DNA of 64,000 nucleotides from Chaunax sp. Z400 (taxonomy: Eukaryota > Chordata > Actinopteri > Lophiiformes > Chaunacidae): the NCBI GenBank assembly GCA_037577475.1, contig CM075187.1, positions 20,924,810 to 20,988,809 of the forward strand. The letters are read 5' to 3'. Positions 38,901 to 53,000 of this stretch are shown here, in pieces (the stretch's first letter is position 1; every line of letters begins with the position of its first letter). The position numbers were made by a program, and so were the translations under genes. The notes under the pieces were generated by a model that did not search any database, was not told the DNA's origin, and saw nothing but the letters and a program-made list of their open reading frames with translations.

Positions 38901-40471
38901 GTACAGCAGATCGAGACAAAAATGAGGAACAAGACGCATTGAAACTAGACATGCGAGCCGTAACTGTGTTAGTAAATTCCTTTGTTCACTGACAACTTGG
39001 AGGAAATGCAAGGTTTTTAAATAACACTTTGTCACATTGCATCATGCAGTTTTACGGTTCTCCCTTCAATACCAAGCATCAAAGAATGCTCATATTCCTG
39101 AAAACACATTTCCAGACATTCTGTAACACATCAGGAATTCCTTCCGCTTCCTCTCTGTTAACTTCTTCTGCCCTCAACCCCTCCATCTACAGAGAAGGAA
39201 TGCCTGGGTACATGTGTTCAGAACATGCAGCAGTCCGATGATCTGTCACCGCTTGAGATTGTGGAGATGTTTGCCGGCCTTTCCTGCTTCCTCAAAGACT
39301 CCAGCGATGTGTCGCAGACCCTGTTGGACGATTTCAGAATGTGCCAAGGTTACGCCTTCCTCTGCGATCTCATGCTCAGGTACAACTTTTGAGTGTCATT
39401 CCTACAGCTAACATGCTCCATCTTCCTGAAGTGTGTTATATGAACATTCATACAAGCTTCTGTGTGTGTATCCAGACTGGAACAGGCCAAGGAGGATGAA
39501 TCAAAAGATGCACTGAAGGACCTGGTCAACCTCGTCACCTGTCTGACCACATATGGGGTGACAGAGCTGAAACCTGCCGGCCTGACAACTGGAGCCCCCT
39601 TCCTGTTGCCGGGTTTCGTTCTCCCGCAGCCTTCTGGAAAAGGTGTGTTAATAACATCAACTGAAGCATGTTGGTCTTAAAATTCATCAGCTGCTGTCAT
39701 AATTTTCTTTTACTGATGTGCCAGCCATTCCCTTTGATTGCAGAGTCCTTGGGTAGACATAACATCAAACTAATGCATAGCTACAGATATATTTAGCTTT
39801 TACTGCAGACAAAAGATTCTCCCAAACATAACGAAATTAAACATTTTGTCATCTTATCTTTTTCCACTACTTCTTGGCATTTTGTGCAACGAGAATTTCC
39901 CTGACCCGAATGGTTTGAGACTCTAACTTTTGTTTAACAGCAGACAGAGACTTGCACACTTCTTTAAGTTGACTAAATAATAGTATTGAAGTAGGTGACA
40001 TGTATTTTGATTAATATCCCAAAAAGAAAATGGTAATCGCAGTATAAAATCAAAGCACCTCACGATTTAGACAGATAGCTTCCTGGTATTTGCCTCAAAT
40101 CGGACTTGAATCGTCTTGTCATGACATTTGTCTTAAAAGTGATGGATTTAGTGTTGAGATCCTGATTTATTTATTTTATGAAATGTGATCACCATTTTAA
40201 AGAATAAATATGCCAATATTCTGTATTTTAAATCACAATAAAAGACCAAAACCAATAATGAATTGATGCTACGCCCAGGTATCATGTGCAGCCCAGGCCT
40301 GATAAGAGCATTTTCCACACATTGACCATTGCCACATTTACACTAGTGTCTATTTAAAATATTTAAAGAATACATTAGCTGCCCCATTTCCTGTGTAAAG
40401 TTTATAAGTTTGACTTTACTCTCCACCTTATTTTAGTGTTTGTCCATGGATTTGCTCACCTTACTTCCCTT

Positions 40472-40550
<79 letters not shown>

Positions 40551-42345
40551 ACACCTCCTTTGTAACTGCACACAAGGTGTCTTGTCCCTCCTTGCCTCTT
40601 TGTCTCTCCTTGCATCTGCTGTCCGTTCACTTTCTTCGTCAGCAGTACGTTTAATAAATTCTGCAAAAATACAACTCACAGTTTGAAATTATTTTTTTTA
40701 TCATTGATGCTGTTTCCAGAACGTGAGCCACGTGTGGAGGAGGCTGATGACGAGTGACGCCTTTTCACATCAGAAAAGTGTACAGATTAAAAAAAAGAAA
40801 AAAGTTGACTGCTAGAAACTGCTAAATGTGTCACTAAATATACTTAAATGAACGTTAATTTACCTGGATGGCCCGTTCAAGTATCGTATACTGTATGTCT
40901 GTATTTGTGATAAAGTGACAGGGGAGCACTAAACATTAATATGTGGTGGGCAGTGCTAACGTTGTGGTGGGCCCAACAAATGAATGTATGGGAACCCTGT
41001 GATATAGCTTATTCATCTGAGCCACTGCACTCCATTGTTATCTGAAACCCATTAACACAGTAATGAACCACACCGTTACACAGGGTGTCATGTTTCTTTA
41101 TTATGATGAACAGCAACATTAACTTAATTTGACTCTATCTCACACACAGCATTCTGCTGTAAATGCCCTCTATCATCTAAAATAGGAATCAACAAATGCA
41201 CTCTTTACTCCCACTAAGGAACTGCAGTACTCAGCCGTTTTAGGGATTTATGTAGTGCTTTTTTCTTTATTAAAACTTTAATAATGAAAGTATATAATCG
41301 TGATATCTTATTTGAAAGATTTACATCTTTATTTGGAACCAGAGGGTTGAGCTGAGAGCCACTGTTTAAGAGGTGAAGATGTTCTCTCTCTCCCTCCCTC
41401 CCTCCCCCATCCACGATACATCTCAGTGATTTTCTGATGTCAGGCTAGCCTCTTAGATCTCAACGCTCTCACCATCTCGGTTTGCCCAAAGCCGTGAGAC
41501 AAGAGAGAGGAATTACTTGTGGAAAAGTCTCCATGTATACCCCAGCTGCCGTATCTCCCTGTCAGATCTTAATCCCTGAAATGACTTTGATGCTTGGCTG
41601 ATCCCAGTTAACTGAACCTGTTGACAGACACCGTGGCAATCTGCCACCTGTCACACTGCTGGAGTTGACTGTCTGAAGCCTCCTGCATAGAAATGAGCTC
41701 TCTGGAGTCCAGAGACGCTGTAATGGTTCAGAGGATTGAATCGGGCCACTTGTTTACTTGTTTACTGACTGCTTGGACAGAATCTGTCCCCCTCGACCTT
41801 CTCCCTTACACACCCCCCCTCCTCTTTTTACAATTTGTTATTAAAGCAACAGGCTGAATTTATGTGGCAGCCAGATCAACATTACATCTAAAAGAATGCT
41901 AATGCACTCATTCTTCCTGATAACAGAATGCAATCAAGCCGTGAAGTAAAAGTATGCATAAATTACTTCCCTAGTTTTACACTCTGTGAATTACAAATTA
42001 AAGAAGGCTGATTTTATCTCTTCACAGTCACTCATCACTTCATTTACTCAGTTTTTTAAAATTCATTTATTTGTGTTGCACACTTCCTCCTTTATGTTAA
42101 CTTAAAGCAAAAATGATAATTTCTCTTTGGTTATGTTTTATTCTGGCTCTGCTAATATTGTCTAGTAAGACTTCATTTTGATTAAACTTCTTGTTTTTTT
42201 AAAAACATGCTGAAAAGTTTCCATGTGACAGTCTTCAATGCTTCCTGTATAGTGCTGTTCCCTGACTTGTCACCTCCGCCCCATGACAGCTTTTCAACTT
42301 CAAACACTGTCGCTAACAAAGCCGAGGTTTGCGTTATGTTTTACA

Positions 42346-42409
<64 letters not shown>

Positions 42410-45400
42410 GCAAACGGAGGCACTTGTGTTTGTGTTTACCCAACTAATGATGGCACCAGCTGTGTGAAAAGTCATTACCCGAAGCCATCATGGTGTGAGG
42501 GCCCGCTTACACACCTAATTAGGCCGCCACATGCATTTAACATCAGTGTGTGTTTTGGTGTGCATGATGACATGTCAGTGTAGCTTTCCTTGTATGTGTG
42601 GTTGTGTGTGAGTTTTATGTGAGCTACTTAAGCCCAAATAGTAACTCAATTTGTGTGTAGTGTTGTTTATGGATAACATCCATCCTTCATGCTCCTGCAC
42701 TTCCTCCTTTCTCTCTATCCTTTCAACGGAACTTAAGAACATACCAAAGCCTAAAATGTTTAATTAACTCATTACGTTTGTGTTATTTACCCCAAAACAG
42801 ATGGGACTTTTTGGGACTTTTTACAGTTAAAGTTCTACCGAGTGTATTTGATACTAAATATAGATTTTTCTCTCTTGATTCATTTTCACTCCAATACAGA
42901 GTTGGCAACACTGCAAACAAAACATCTATAACAAAGATTGTGTTAAAGAAACATTTCCACAATTTAGACCAGTGTTGTTGACTTTGGATTGATAAAATCA
43001 GATGTGAGAAAACAGTCCAAAATGACTGATCTCAGGATAAGATGATAAAAAAAAAGGTTTTCATTTCAAATATTTTGTCTGAGGAGTCATAGAGAAAGAT
43101 CTGACAGAACAATTTCATGCTTGAAAATGCCATGAAAAGCAAAGCACTTTTGTGTGAAGTGATTATTATTTTCTACTAATGCCATCAGGAAGTGAATCCT
43201 TCCTTCCAAAAATATCATATAAAACCAGTGAAGGTTTAAAAACACATTAGTCATCCAAGACCATGAATTTGATATATTGCTATGCAATTATCTTAATAAC
43301 ACTTATAAGAACTTTGAGGTTCCCAGATTAATACCAGCTTTTTAACTATGTACATCTGCGGCTGAGTGCATAATTGATAGATTTGACTTCAGAGTACCTT
43401 GCATTCATCTGCAGTGTACTACTTTATTATTGGGAGCATTAAATTGTGGTACACCTCCAGATCAAGGGGCGGATCCAGTGATCCTCTATAACTCTCTTTA
43501 ATATTGCTATTGGGGATTTTTTTTAACATTGTTCTTGATTATGCAAAAACTACTGAACAAATTTCCACAAAACTTTTTCAGAGGGGTGTGGCATTAGCCA
43601 GGAAAGCTAAACAGACGTGTAGGATTGTTTGACCTAGTCTAGATTATTGTGTATGTGATGTGTAAGAAAGCCCGGTTAAATAATTCTTCTCCCTTTATTC
43701 TCACTATTCACTGTGCTATACTGTCTTCTCGCTTACTGATGTTGCCCTTTTAAAGCTAGGTTTTGGGTTTCCTTTCAGCAGACTTTGGACTAAATATTGT
43801 GAAAAAAGCTGTGAACAGATACATGATTTCCCCCATACCAGCAGTACTTTGACATGAGATTATTTTTCACCCCTCCAGCAGTTACTGCTCTTTAGGTTTC
43901 ATCTACCATAGAAGCAATTTTGTCTCATCTCATATAACATCAGGAGTGGCCTCAGATGTCTGTTTTAAGGTTAGCCCGGGAGCCCAATAAATCAGATTCT
44001 ATATTGCTGAATGAAGGCCAGCAGAGACATATTTAGATCTGAGCCTGAGAAATGTAATGTAATGCAAATGTGTTGTCAACCTCCATCTGTCAATTCTGTT
44101 GATGTTTGCTCTCTTATTGTGTTTTGATACTTTTGTACTGAATAATTTCTGTCTTTACACTAAATGCATAGGCAGTGCAAAGCAGATTAATGTTTCCACC
44201 ATTGAGGCTTACGTTTGTTTAGCTGCTGGTGCGTTTGATGACGTTTCGTGATTACTTTGTGTGTTCTACATTTTTAGTGTGTTTTTCTATCATCTTAAGT
44301 TGAAAAATGAGTTCTGAAAGGGACCATTGTACATCAAGTTCCTCATCAGTTATTGATATTTTTTTGTCACAATCACTAACATGTCTTCCTTTTCAACTCT
44401 TCTCTCCAGGCCACACACTGCGTAACATCCAGGCGTTTTCGGTGCTCCAGAATGCCTTCCTGAGGGCTAAAACCAGCCGTCTGGCATGCATGCTACTGGA
44501 CGCTATCGGAAATATATATGCAGCGGAATCGGCCAACTACTTCATCCTGGAGTCACAACACACCCTGTCACAGTTTGCAGAGCGAGTGGCCAAGCTCCCC
44601 GAGGCCCAGGCCAAGTACTTTGAGCTGCTAGAGTTTGTTGTCTTCAGCCTCAACTACGTGCCGTGCAAAGAGCTATTCAGCGTCAGCGTCCTGCTCAAGT
44701 CAAGCACGTCACATGCCTGTAGCATCACGGCCGTCCGAACACTGCTGAAGCTGGCCAGGCACGACCCGGTATTCAGCGATGTTCTGCGAGAGGTCGGCCT
44801 GTTAGAGGTGCTGGTCAACCTGCTGCACAAGTACGCTGCCTTGCTCAAAGACCCGACCACGCAACAGCCGCCACACAATAACGACCAAGGTGAGGTGCCT
44901 CTTTGATTTTTTTCCCCCCTATTTTTCTGATTAGTTAAAAAGAGCAGAGAGGACTATTACAGGGCTGCAGAAGTGATCATGCCTCCTTTTGTGTATTTGC
45001 AACAAATACTCTTGAAATGGGATACATACGATGCATACGAACAAGTCAAATACAATATTCACTATTGACTGACCCAGGACAAAAGAATAAGTCAGTGGCA
45101 CCATACAACGTAAAGTCCAAGCCTTAAAATATACTACAGGCTGTTTAACTCATTTAGCTACAGGCTAAAAAGGATCTAACCAACCACAGACTTGACCTGA
45201 AACCCACTGAGCTGAATCAAGAGCAGATTATAAACCCATTAGATCCAAAATGTGCATTTCTTCAAATACAGATGGTCAGACAATTAAATTCAGTTTTCTT
45301 TTTATTGTGTTATTGCCTTACGGGAGAAGTATTCAACGTCCTCATTTTCTAATGTTTACCCTATTATATCACTGTGTGTACTTAATGCAGTCATGGTGTC

Positions 45401-46988
45401 ATCTGATGCTAACCTCTGTTCTCTCTCTTTGTTTCCCCTCCATCCTTAGCCGACTGTAAAAACAACACAGTAGCAGAGGAGCAGAAGCAGTTGGCCTGGC
45501 TGGTAATGGAGACACTGACTGTGCTCCTGCAGGGCTCCAACAACACTAATGCAGGTAAACAGAAAGACACACACTTTAAGGCACATGCAGGTGGTGCTAT
45601 ACATAGAATTTTGTGTTTTTTTTAAAGTCCATTAGGATAATTTTGATTATTTGATGACACTAATGACAGTCATTATAGATTAAGTCATGATCAGGAGATA
45701 AAAGGACTTCCTGTCCCATTGTAATTAACTTTCAGATACCCTTTTCACTTATAATGTCAGAACTTAAACTCTTAAACTCTTCAATTTCAATCAATACCAT
45801 CAATGAGAAATGAGCTTCAGAAGAAATTGATGTCACCTTAAAGGATGTTCCTTCATCACTGTTTATGAGATTTGTCCTTCTAATTTCATGGGTAATGCTT
45901 GCAATACTTGGACAAAAAATAACACAATGACATTCTCTGAAGATCTACCACACAAGTAATATTGTGGATCTCGTGACCCAAAATGTTTAAATTGATAGGT
46001 CTCACAGAAAATTTGCTAGTGTAAGATAAGTGCTACTGATCAAACTGTAGCTGACACTGTGCTGTTTCAGTTAGGTATCAAATTTGATGTATCTTCAAAA
46101 GTTACTGAACTAGATCCTGAACAAAAACCACCATTAAGAAACCCACATTACTGAAATATTGTTTTTCTTGAACAATCATCAAACTAATAATGATACCAAG
46201 GTGATTCCAAATTCTTACTGCAGTTTTTCATGTTTCATATTATGATGGCCAGACTATCACGGGACTATTGCGTTTAGTTGCAATGACATAACGGGGAAAC
46301 TGAGCTGTTTAGTGGAGGTTTAAACTCTTTGACTTCTGTCTGTCAACACAATAAACTGTTTGTGGGCGCTGAAAATGCTAAATGCCATTGGTGACATCAT
46401 TCTACTTATCAAGAGGTGAATACAAGTTGTTGTGTCGATGCTGCAACTGAACCACACACATGTTCAATGATTGGCTGTGTACATGTCAATCGTAGATAAA
46501 TGATATTATACAGGTTGTTTTTCCTTCAGAAGGAGAATGCTTGTAGTGTGCATGATAAGCTGCTTATGAGCCAGGGCTTATTTGTTCATTGTTTTCATTG
46601 TTATTCACAGTTATTGCATTTGATTGAAAGTATCAAATGTTCTCTCCAACTATTTTATAATTCCTATCGATGAAGTGTCAACTGTGGGTACATTTTGGTA
46701 ACATTTTATCACCCAAGTCTAAGATATAGAATCATTGAAAGTGGTGTTTTGTTTTGTTTTATTCAGCCAAAACATAATAACCCTTATGTGTCTGGATGCA
46801 TCCACCTTACTGAAGTGCCCTTGAGCAAACCACGTATTCTCTACCAACTCAAGAGCTGCTGACCTCTGACCTCTCTGTTGAGATGGAGAGGAAAGGAACG
46901 TCTGCTCGAGGATCAATAAAGCATCGTATTACATTTCCTTAAACCTCCCACTGCTCCCACATCACTCTGTCTCTTATTGAGCCTTTAT

Positions 46989-47084
<96 letters not shown>

Positions 47085-50000
47085 CTCAGTCAACTCTAGC
47101 AATGTGATGAGTCAAAAAGATAACCAACAGGCAGCACACAGAGCGCTCGGAGCTCTCTTCGACCTTGGTGATGACTGGTTGCTTTCTTCAGAATAAGAGG
47201 ATGATGTGTAGCCATCCACTCTTACACATTGATTGCATTTACATTTTGTGCCTGCGGCTCTCGGCTGGTAGTGTTATCTAGAGAGACATAAAATGACTGC
47301 AGGAGCAGAAACAAATGAAATCTAAAAGTTCAGGGTCAGAGTCACAACGTGCCATCTGTAAACAGAATGAAATGACGATCACTGACGTCACTGGAACCCA
47401 ATTTTTGAAAGAGCTTTATTAGGAACGTTTTGTTGACTTCAGTATCATGTGATGAAACATAATGACTTCAGTTTGAAATAAAGTAAAACCTTTCACTCCT
47501 TTGTGAAGGTCTGAAAAAAGCATCCACTTCCTGTTCCACAAAACTCTTAATGTCATTCTCACCTTCATTTTCAGTCAAAGGTGGTGATGATTCGCCATCG
47601 CCATGATGCAACAGCGTATTTACGACAAGTGGGTCTGGTGTCATTGTGTTCAGTTACGAATGTAAAAATAAGCCTGAAGGACTGTTTTTCTGCCCCTTTT
47701 TCTGTCTGGCTCTCAGCTCTGTTCAGGGAGTTTGGCGGCGCCCGTTGTGTTCACAACATTGTGAAGTACCGCCAGTGTCGGGAACACGCTCTGCTCATCA
47801 TCCAGCAGCTCGTCCTCTCGCCCAGTGGAGATGACGACATGGGAACACTACTGGGCCTCATGCACTCTGCACCTTCTAGTGAACTACAGCTGAAGACAGA
47901 CATACTGCGGGTAACAACAGACAGGCAAACTGTCCTTCACAACTTTATATATACTTCATTTTTATCAATTGATCGTATACTTAATATAGGCCACCACTGT
48001 GTCACAGTGTTATCTTACTTAATATTTTGTTGTTCCAAGTATTTTTTTAAATGAAAAATGACTGTTTTGATACACTGTAGTGTAGCCAGGACTTTAGAAT
48101 GGTGATTTCAGCTCAAACATCAAGCAAAGCAAAATCTATAACTTTAAATCAATTAATATGCGTTTAAAGCCCTGCATACAATTATTTCTTCAAACCAGGG
48201 CCACTTAACGTACACATAAAGTGACAATATACACACATTCGCACACAGGATGAGAGACTCGTTTTTCTCCTTGCATTTTTTAAATTCCACTCCTTCAGAC
48301 GATGTAATTCTCACGCCTTTTGAAAGCTTTGGCTGGATTAACTCAGGGATTTTAATTATCTCTCTCAAAAGATATTGACTATAAAAAAAACGCATATGAA
48401 ATTCAGTGAATTATTTTTTCCTCACTAGTCATCAGCGCCTATGTACCATTGACAGTAACACACTGTACAGTAGGCACACCAATAGATCTCAGAATTAAGC
48501 TGATTAGCCTTGTGAAAGAGCATATTTAACCCTTTAATCTCTTGGGAGGGCACAGCCAAACCCTGATATGTTGTGTCTGATCCTCAGCACTGAGGAGGAG
48601 GTTTTTACCAGCCTCCTCATGGCTGGTTAAGCTGAAACTCAAAACGTAAATTCTGCCAGCACATAGTTGCAGCCTGGTGGTAATGTCCCACCATGGAATA
48701 CAGGAAGAGGATGTCTTTAACATCCTGTGATTGGGTAAGAAAAAAACTCACTTTGCTGAGTGTGGCAGTATTTTAATGCAGCAGGAAACAGCTGGCTCTG
48801 CAGTGCAATACATCACTGTTTGTGCTTTTCATTTATTCTCTTCTCCTTCTCCTTTGGGATGTATCATTATATCTGAAACTGTCCCAGTGACTTTGGTAGA
48901 TACAGTGTTATTATAATAGACACAGATTTCATGGTTCTCATTGTAGAAGTAAATGGAAAAATCCTTTGTCAGGGTACATGGGTAAAAGTTTATGTGATAA
49001 TATAGATGTAATCATAATTTTGCCATTTTTAAGCTATTAGTAGTCTTATCTTAAAATCTAGTCTAGTCTTAAAGTCTTAAGGCTTGTCTTGAAATCTTAA
49101 CAAATGTGTGATTTTATTCCTTAATGCCATACAGATAATGTACCGATTGTTCCAACAACTTCATATAATATTTGTTTTTGTCCTTTCATCTTAACATTGT
49201 TGGTATCAAAAAGAGAAGTTTGAAAGATATTCCTATAGAGTGGTACTGAGCCCTATTTCTCCTGTATGGTGCCAACACTGCATTTCACCGATGTCATTCT
49301 GTTTCAAACGCTTCGTCTGTTGCGCATCCCAGACAGTATCTAGGTTACGATTTCTAGTTACAATTTAGGTTATTGTAAATAGAAATCATAAAATTCTGAA
49401 AAATTTAGGAGAAAAAAATAATTCCACCCAATGTAGTGAGACAGAGAAATCCTGAGGGGCTCATAAATATGTCTTCACTGCAAAAGAGGAGTGAGAGGGA
49501 AATAGAGATATGACTGAATGAGACGACATGAGAAATCAACATGGGAGAAAGTGATTTAGTATCAAAATGTAAAATAAGTAAGTGAAATAAAGTCAGTTAA
49601 AATGGTGGAGAGGGTGTGGGACTATAAACTGTATTACACCAGATATAACATTAATTTCCTATTGCACGTGGGTTTTTTTGTGCTCATTAATACTGTAGCT
49701 CAGTCGTTTTTGGAAAGAAATATATTTGACTGTAAAGGAAAATGTAATCATCTCCCTCTCCTCTTCAGGCTTTGCTAGCGGTGTTGCGGGAGAGTCACCG
49801 CACCCGGACGGTGTTCCGCAAGGTGGGTGGCTTTGTCTATGTCACCTCTCTGCTGGTGGCCATGGAGCGCTCACTGTGTCAACCGCCACGACACGGCTGG
49901 GACCGCGTCAACCAGAATCAAGTCTTTGAACTGCTGCACACCGTCTTCTGCACGCTCACTGCCGCCATGCGCTACGAACCCGCCAACTCGCACTTCTTCC

Positions 50001-53000
50001 GCACGGAAATCCAGTATGAGAAACTGGCTGATGCTGTAAGGTACGGTCGATTCACATAGAGGTTGTGTTACCTGAGGCATCTCATGATTTTTTTATTAGT
50101 TACAAAGATCATACGGTTTTAACCCCCATATGCACTGGTGTTTATTAAAATATTGTCTTTATTGTACCTGCACTCAAACAGTGAAGACTGAACTATATAT
50201 TCACTCTAACATCTCCCCTGACAACTGAGCAAACTACATCTGCTGGTAAAGGTCATGTAATATGACTGAAAGCTCCAGAAGAAATCCAGTAAACGGACAA
50301 TAAGTTCAGTGATGTGGTGGTTATTTTTCTTAATCACTAAAGTGCAGATAGAGCAGTACCTTTACCACCATACCAATGTAGTGTAGACGCATGAAGACCC
50401 TCAGAAATTATTATTGCACTTCTTTTTTTTGTTTGATGTGACATGGAGTCCTTTTTCAAACCTTCCTCACGTTAACCACCTTTACCTCCTTCCCACCAGG
50501 CTGCTGGGCTGTTTCTCTGACACTAAAAAGCTGGCTCCCACAGGCGTGTTCCCCTCCAATGCTCAGCCTTTCCAGAGGCTGCTGGAGGAAGAAGCTGCCC
50601 CTGGAGGTTGCACAGGAGACAGCGTCTGTCCCACACTCAAACACTGCAGCAAGCTCTTCATCTACCTGTACAAGATGGCCACCGACTCGTTTGACAGGTG
50701 GGTGGATTGCCGGGCATCTGGGCACCCTTGATTTTAATCCTAACATTTATAGAGCAAATTCTATTCTGCAAAGAATAAATGAAACCAAATATTACACAAT
50801 TAATCATTTCACATTTTGTGTCATATAGCCTAAATGCCAACATGTAACCACCTACAGTAGGAGTTCAGTCTTCTCTTTTCCCACAACAGCCAGCATGTAG
50901 ATGTGTTTTGTTTAAGTTAAAAGCCTGTCAATAATACACAAATTGCACAATTAATCAATCCAAAGCGGTCAGATGGAACTTGAGGATGTAATTTCTTTGT
51001 GGGCAGACAGGCTATTAGACTAATAAGAATGAAATGTAGTCGTTAACATTCTGTCAACAAGTTTCTAATCTACTCTTTTTGGTTAAATAATTAAGTCTCC
51101 GTGTAAAAGAATGTTGAGGAGCTTGTAGTTCAAGTTCAATAGACTGCAGCCACATGTTTAATGGGAACATTTATTTACTATATCAAGAATCTCACATTTC
51201 TCTCTACAATCCTTTAAAAGAACCCTGAACATTTATTTTTTTAACATTCAGGATCCAAGATTATTGAGCCTGAGAGGAAAACTCTTTTAACTGAAGCCAA
51301 CATTCTGAATAAAGTGACAAATGGTGATATCTTAAATCCATGCCACTTTCCAGACCTGCATATTTTAATTTTGCAGTACAGCAAACAAACATAATAATCA
51401 GTGAACAAAGTGTTGCAGATCAACACATGTTTTTGTACAGCGGGTCCATAGCTTTGTTTTTCTCAGTAATAATATATAGTCCCTGATCCACTCAGTCAAC
51501 GTCTTCAACTGAGACTCATGAGTGAACTGTTTGGCAGCTAAGAACTCAGACATTTAATGAAGACGCTCGCTTTGGTTCAGCTGCACAGCCTGGTAGTGAA
51601 ATCAGGGCAAACGATTAATATTCAGAAATGAATTACTCTTGTGACACCACAGCAAAGACTACATATAAAGACTAGTACATATTTTGTAACCATTTAAGGT
51701 TGACTGATGCTGGTCCCATTGATCAGACTGTTCGCCGCAGCATCTAAGAAACGGACTGCTGAATCATCGATTACAATCCCCTTGCCCCATTTCCTCTTCT
51801 GTGCATGTTTGCACCACCTGGAGATCGCGATCGAAAGTAGTTTCTTTTTGCGGAGCACATTTGCTGAAAGTTTCAAACTCCTGCTGTACTAAAGTTGGAG
51901 CCCTTAGTCATTGTTACAACACGACATGGCCGGCTCCTGTGTAGATCTAGCTGGCGTCATGCATGTGCTCCAGCTCTAGCTCTGATCCTGTTTCCCCTTT
52001 CAGCTTTCCACTAACAGCTTCTTTCCTTCTTTTCTCTCTTTTCTCTTTTCCTCCTCTAACCTCTGGTGCTGTCTGGCTGTTCATCCTTGGCTCGGTCCAT
52101 CTGCACGGCTGCGTACGTGTGTGGGCGCGTGTGTTTGTGTTCATAAAATGCCTGCTTGTACGTGTGTGTGTGTGCACTTTTTTGACGTGCATATGGGCAT
52201 ATGCTTGTGTTTGAATGTGGTCCTCTGTGTGTATGTGTGTGTGTGTGTGTGTGTGTGTTTGTGTGTGTGCTCGCTGCAGTCGTGCGGAGCAGGTGCCTCC
52301 CTGCCTGACTCATGAGACCTCGCTGCCCTCCCCGTGGGGCACGCCAGCACTCGCCAGGAAGAGGTAGCTACAGAGCTCTGCCACTTTCCTCACCTTCATC
52401 CCTTCCTTTCAGTTTCGTCACTTTCACTCTACACTCTACACTGTGCCCACTAGTGGCAGAATGATCTTGAATTCTTGTAACTGTAAATCTGTTACCAAAT
52501 CATTAAAATGTTGCCGGGAGCGTGCCATCAGTTAGAGAGATGAAAGAGGCCAACATGAGAACAGCAGAAAGTGAGGAAGAATAATGCACATTTAGGAAAG
52601 TCGGTTTTTGTCAGCAAACACAACCTTAAATTTGTGCTCTTTATTTGGTAATTAAAAAAATAAGTTATTTACAATTTGATGGAGAAAATGTAATTTAAAA
52701 AAAGTCACCTTTTTGCTGAGGGCAAATTGACTTCTTCTAATTGCCATTCAAATCACACTGAAATAATCAGTGAAACAATTAGTCCATTGATCAATTTTAG
52801 TCATTGATTCTACAAAAATGCAGCTTTTTTCACTGCTGAACCAAAAATCCTCTCATTTCATAACTTGAACAAGAAATCAGTAATCAAATTTTCTAAATAA
52901 ATGAATAAAATAATAAATTATAATAAATGAATGAATGAACTATCTAAAGTAGTTTCTTTTTGTTTCTGATGAAAATGGCTTTATGAACTCCAAACTCTTC

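Larger units (their letters stand above)
39643..44409 (+). other. wdfy3: wdfy3 intron 7 (4.8 kb)
   Basis: Contains two long CA microsatellites (40474-40548 and 42347-42408) and a patch near 43445-43600 (AAACTACTGAACAAATTTCC) that resembles a decayed dispersed fish repeat. No extra exon is needed for reading-frame continuity and none was seen. Confidence 0.85.
45555..47716 (+). other. wdfy3: wdfy3 intron 9
   Basis: GT-AG intron of 2.2 kb. It contains a retroelement-like patch (46805-46930) and a very long GT tract (46990-47082). After the GT tract comes TTTCTCAG, an acceptor look-alike discussed among the rejected items. Confidence 0.88.

Noticed and set aside
44654..44878. Minus-strand frames opposite wdfy3 exons (also 27802-27996, 50456-50746, 54948-55317, 58744-59042)
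   Set aside because: They are antisense shadows of conserved + strand exons.
47083..47196. Possible extra wdfy3 exon after the GT tract (TTTCTCAG followed by an in-phase open frame VNSSNVMSQKDNQQAAHRAL)
   Set aside because: The phase would fit exon 9, but the frame ends at a stop, no GT donor follows at a sensible place, and exon 9 joins exon 10 with family-conserved sequence. At most it would be a poison exon.
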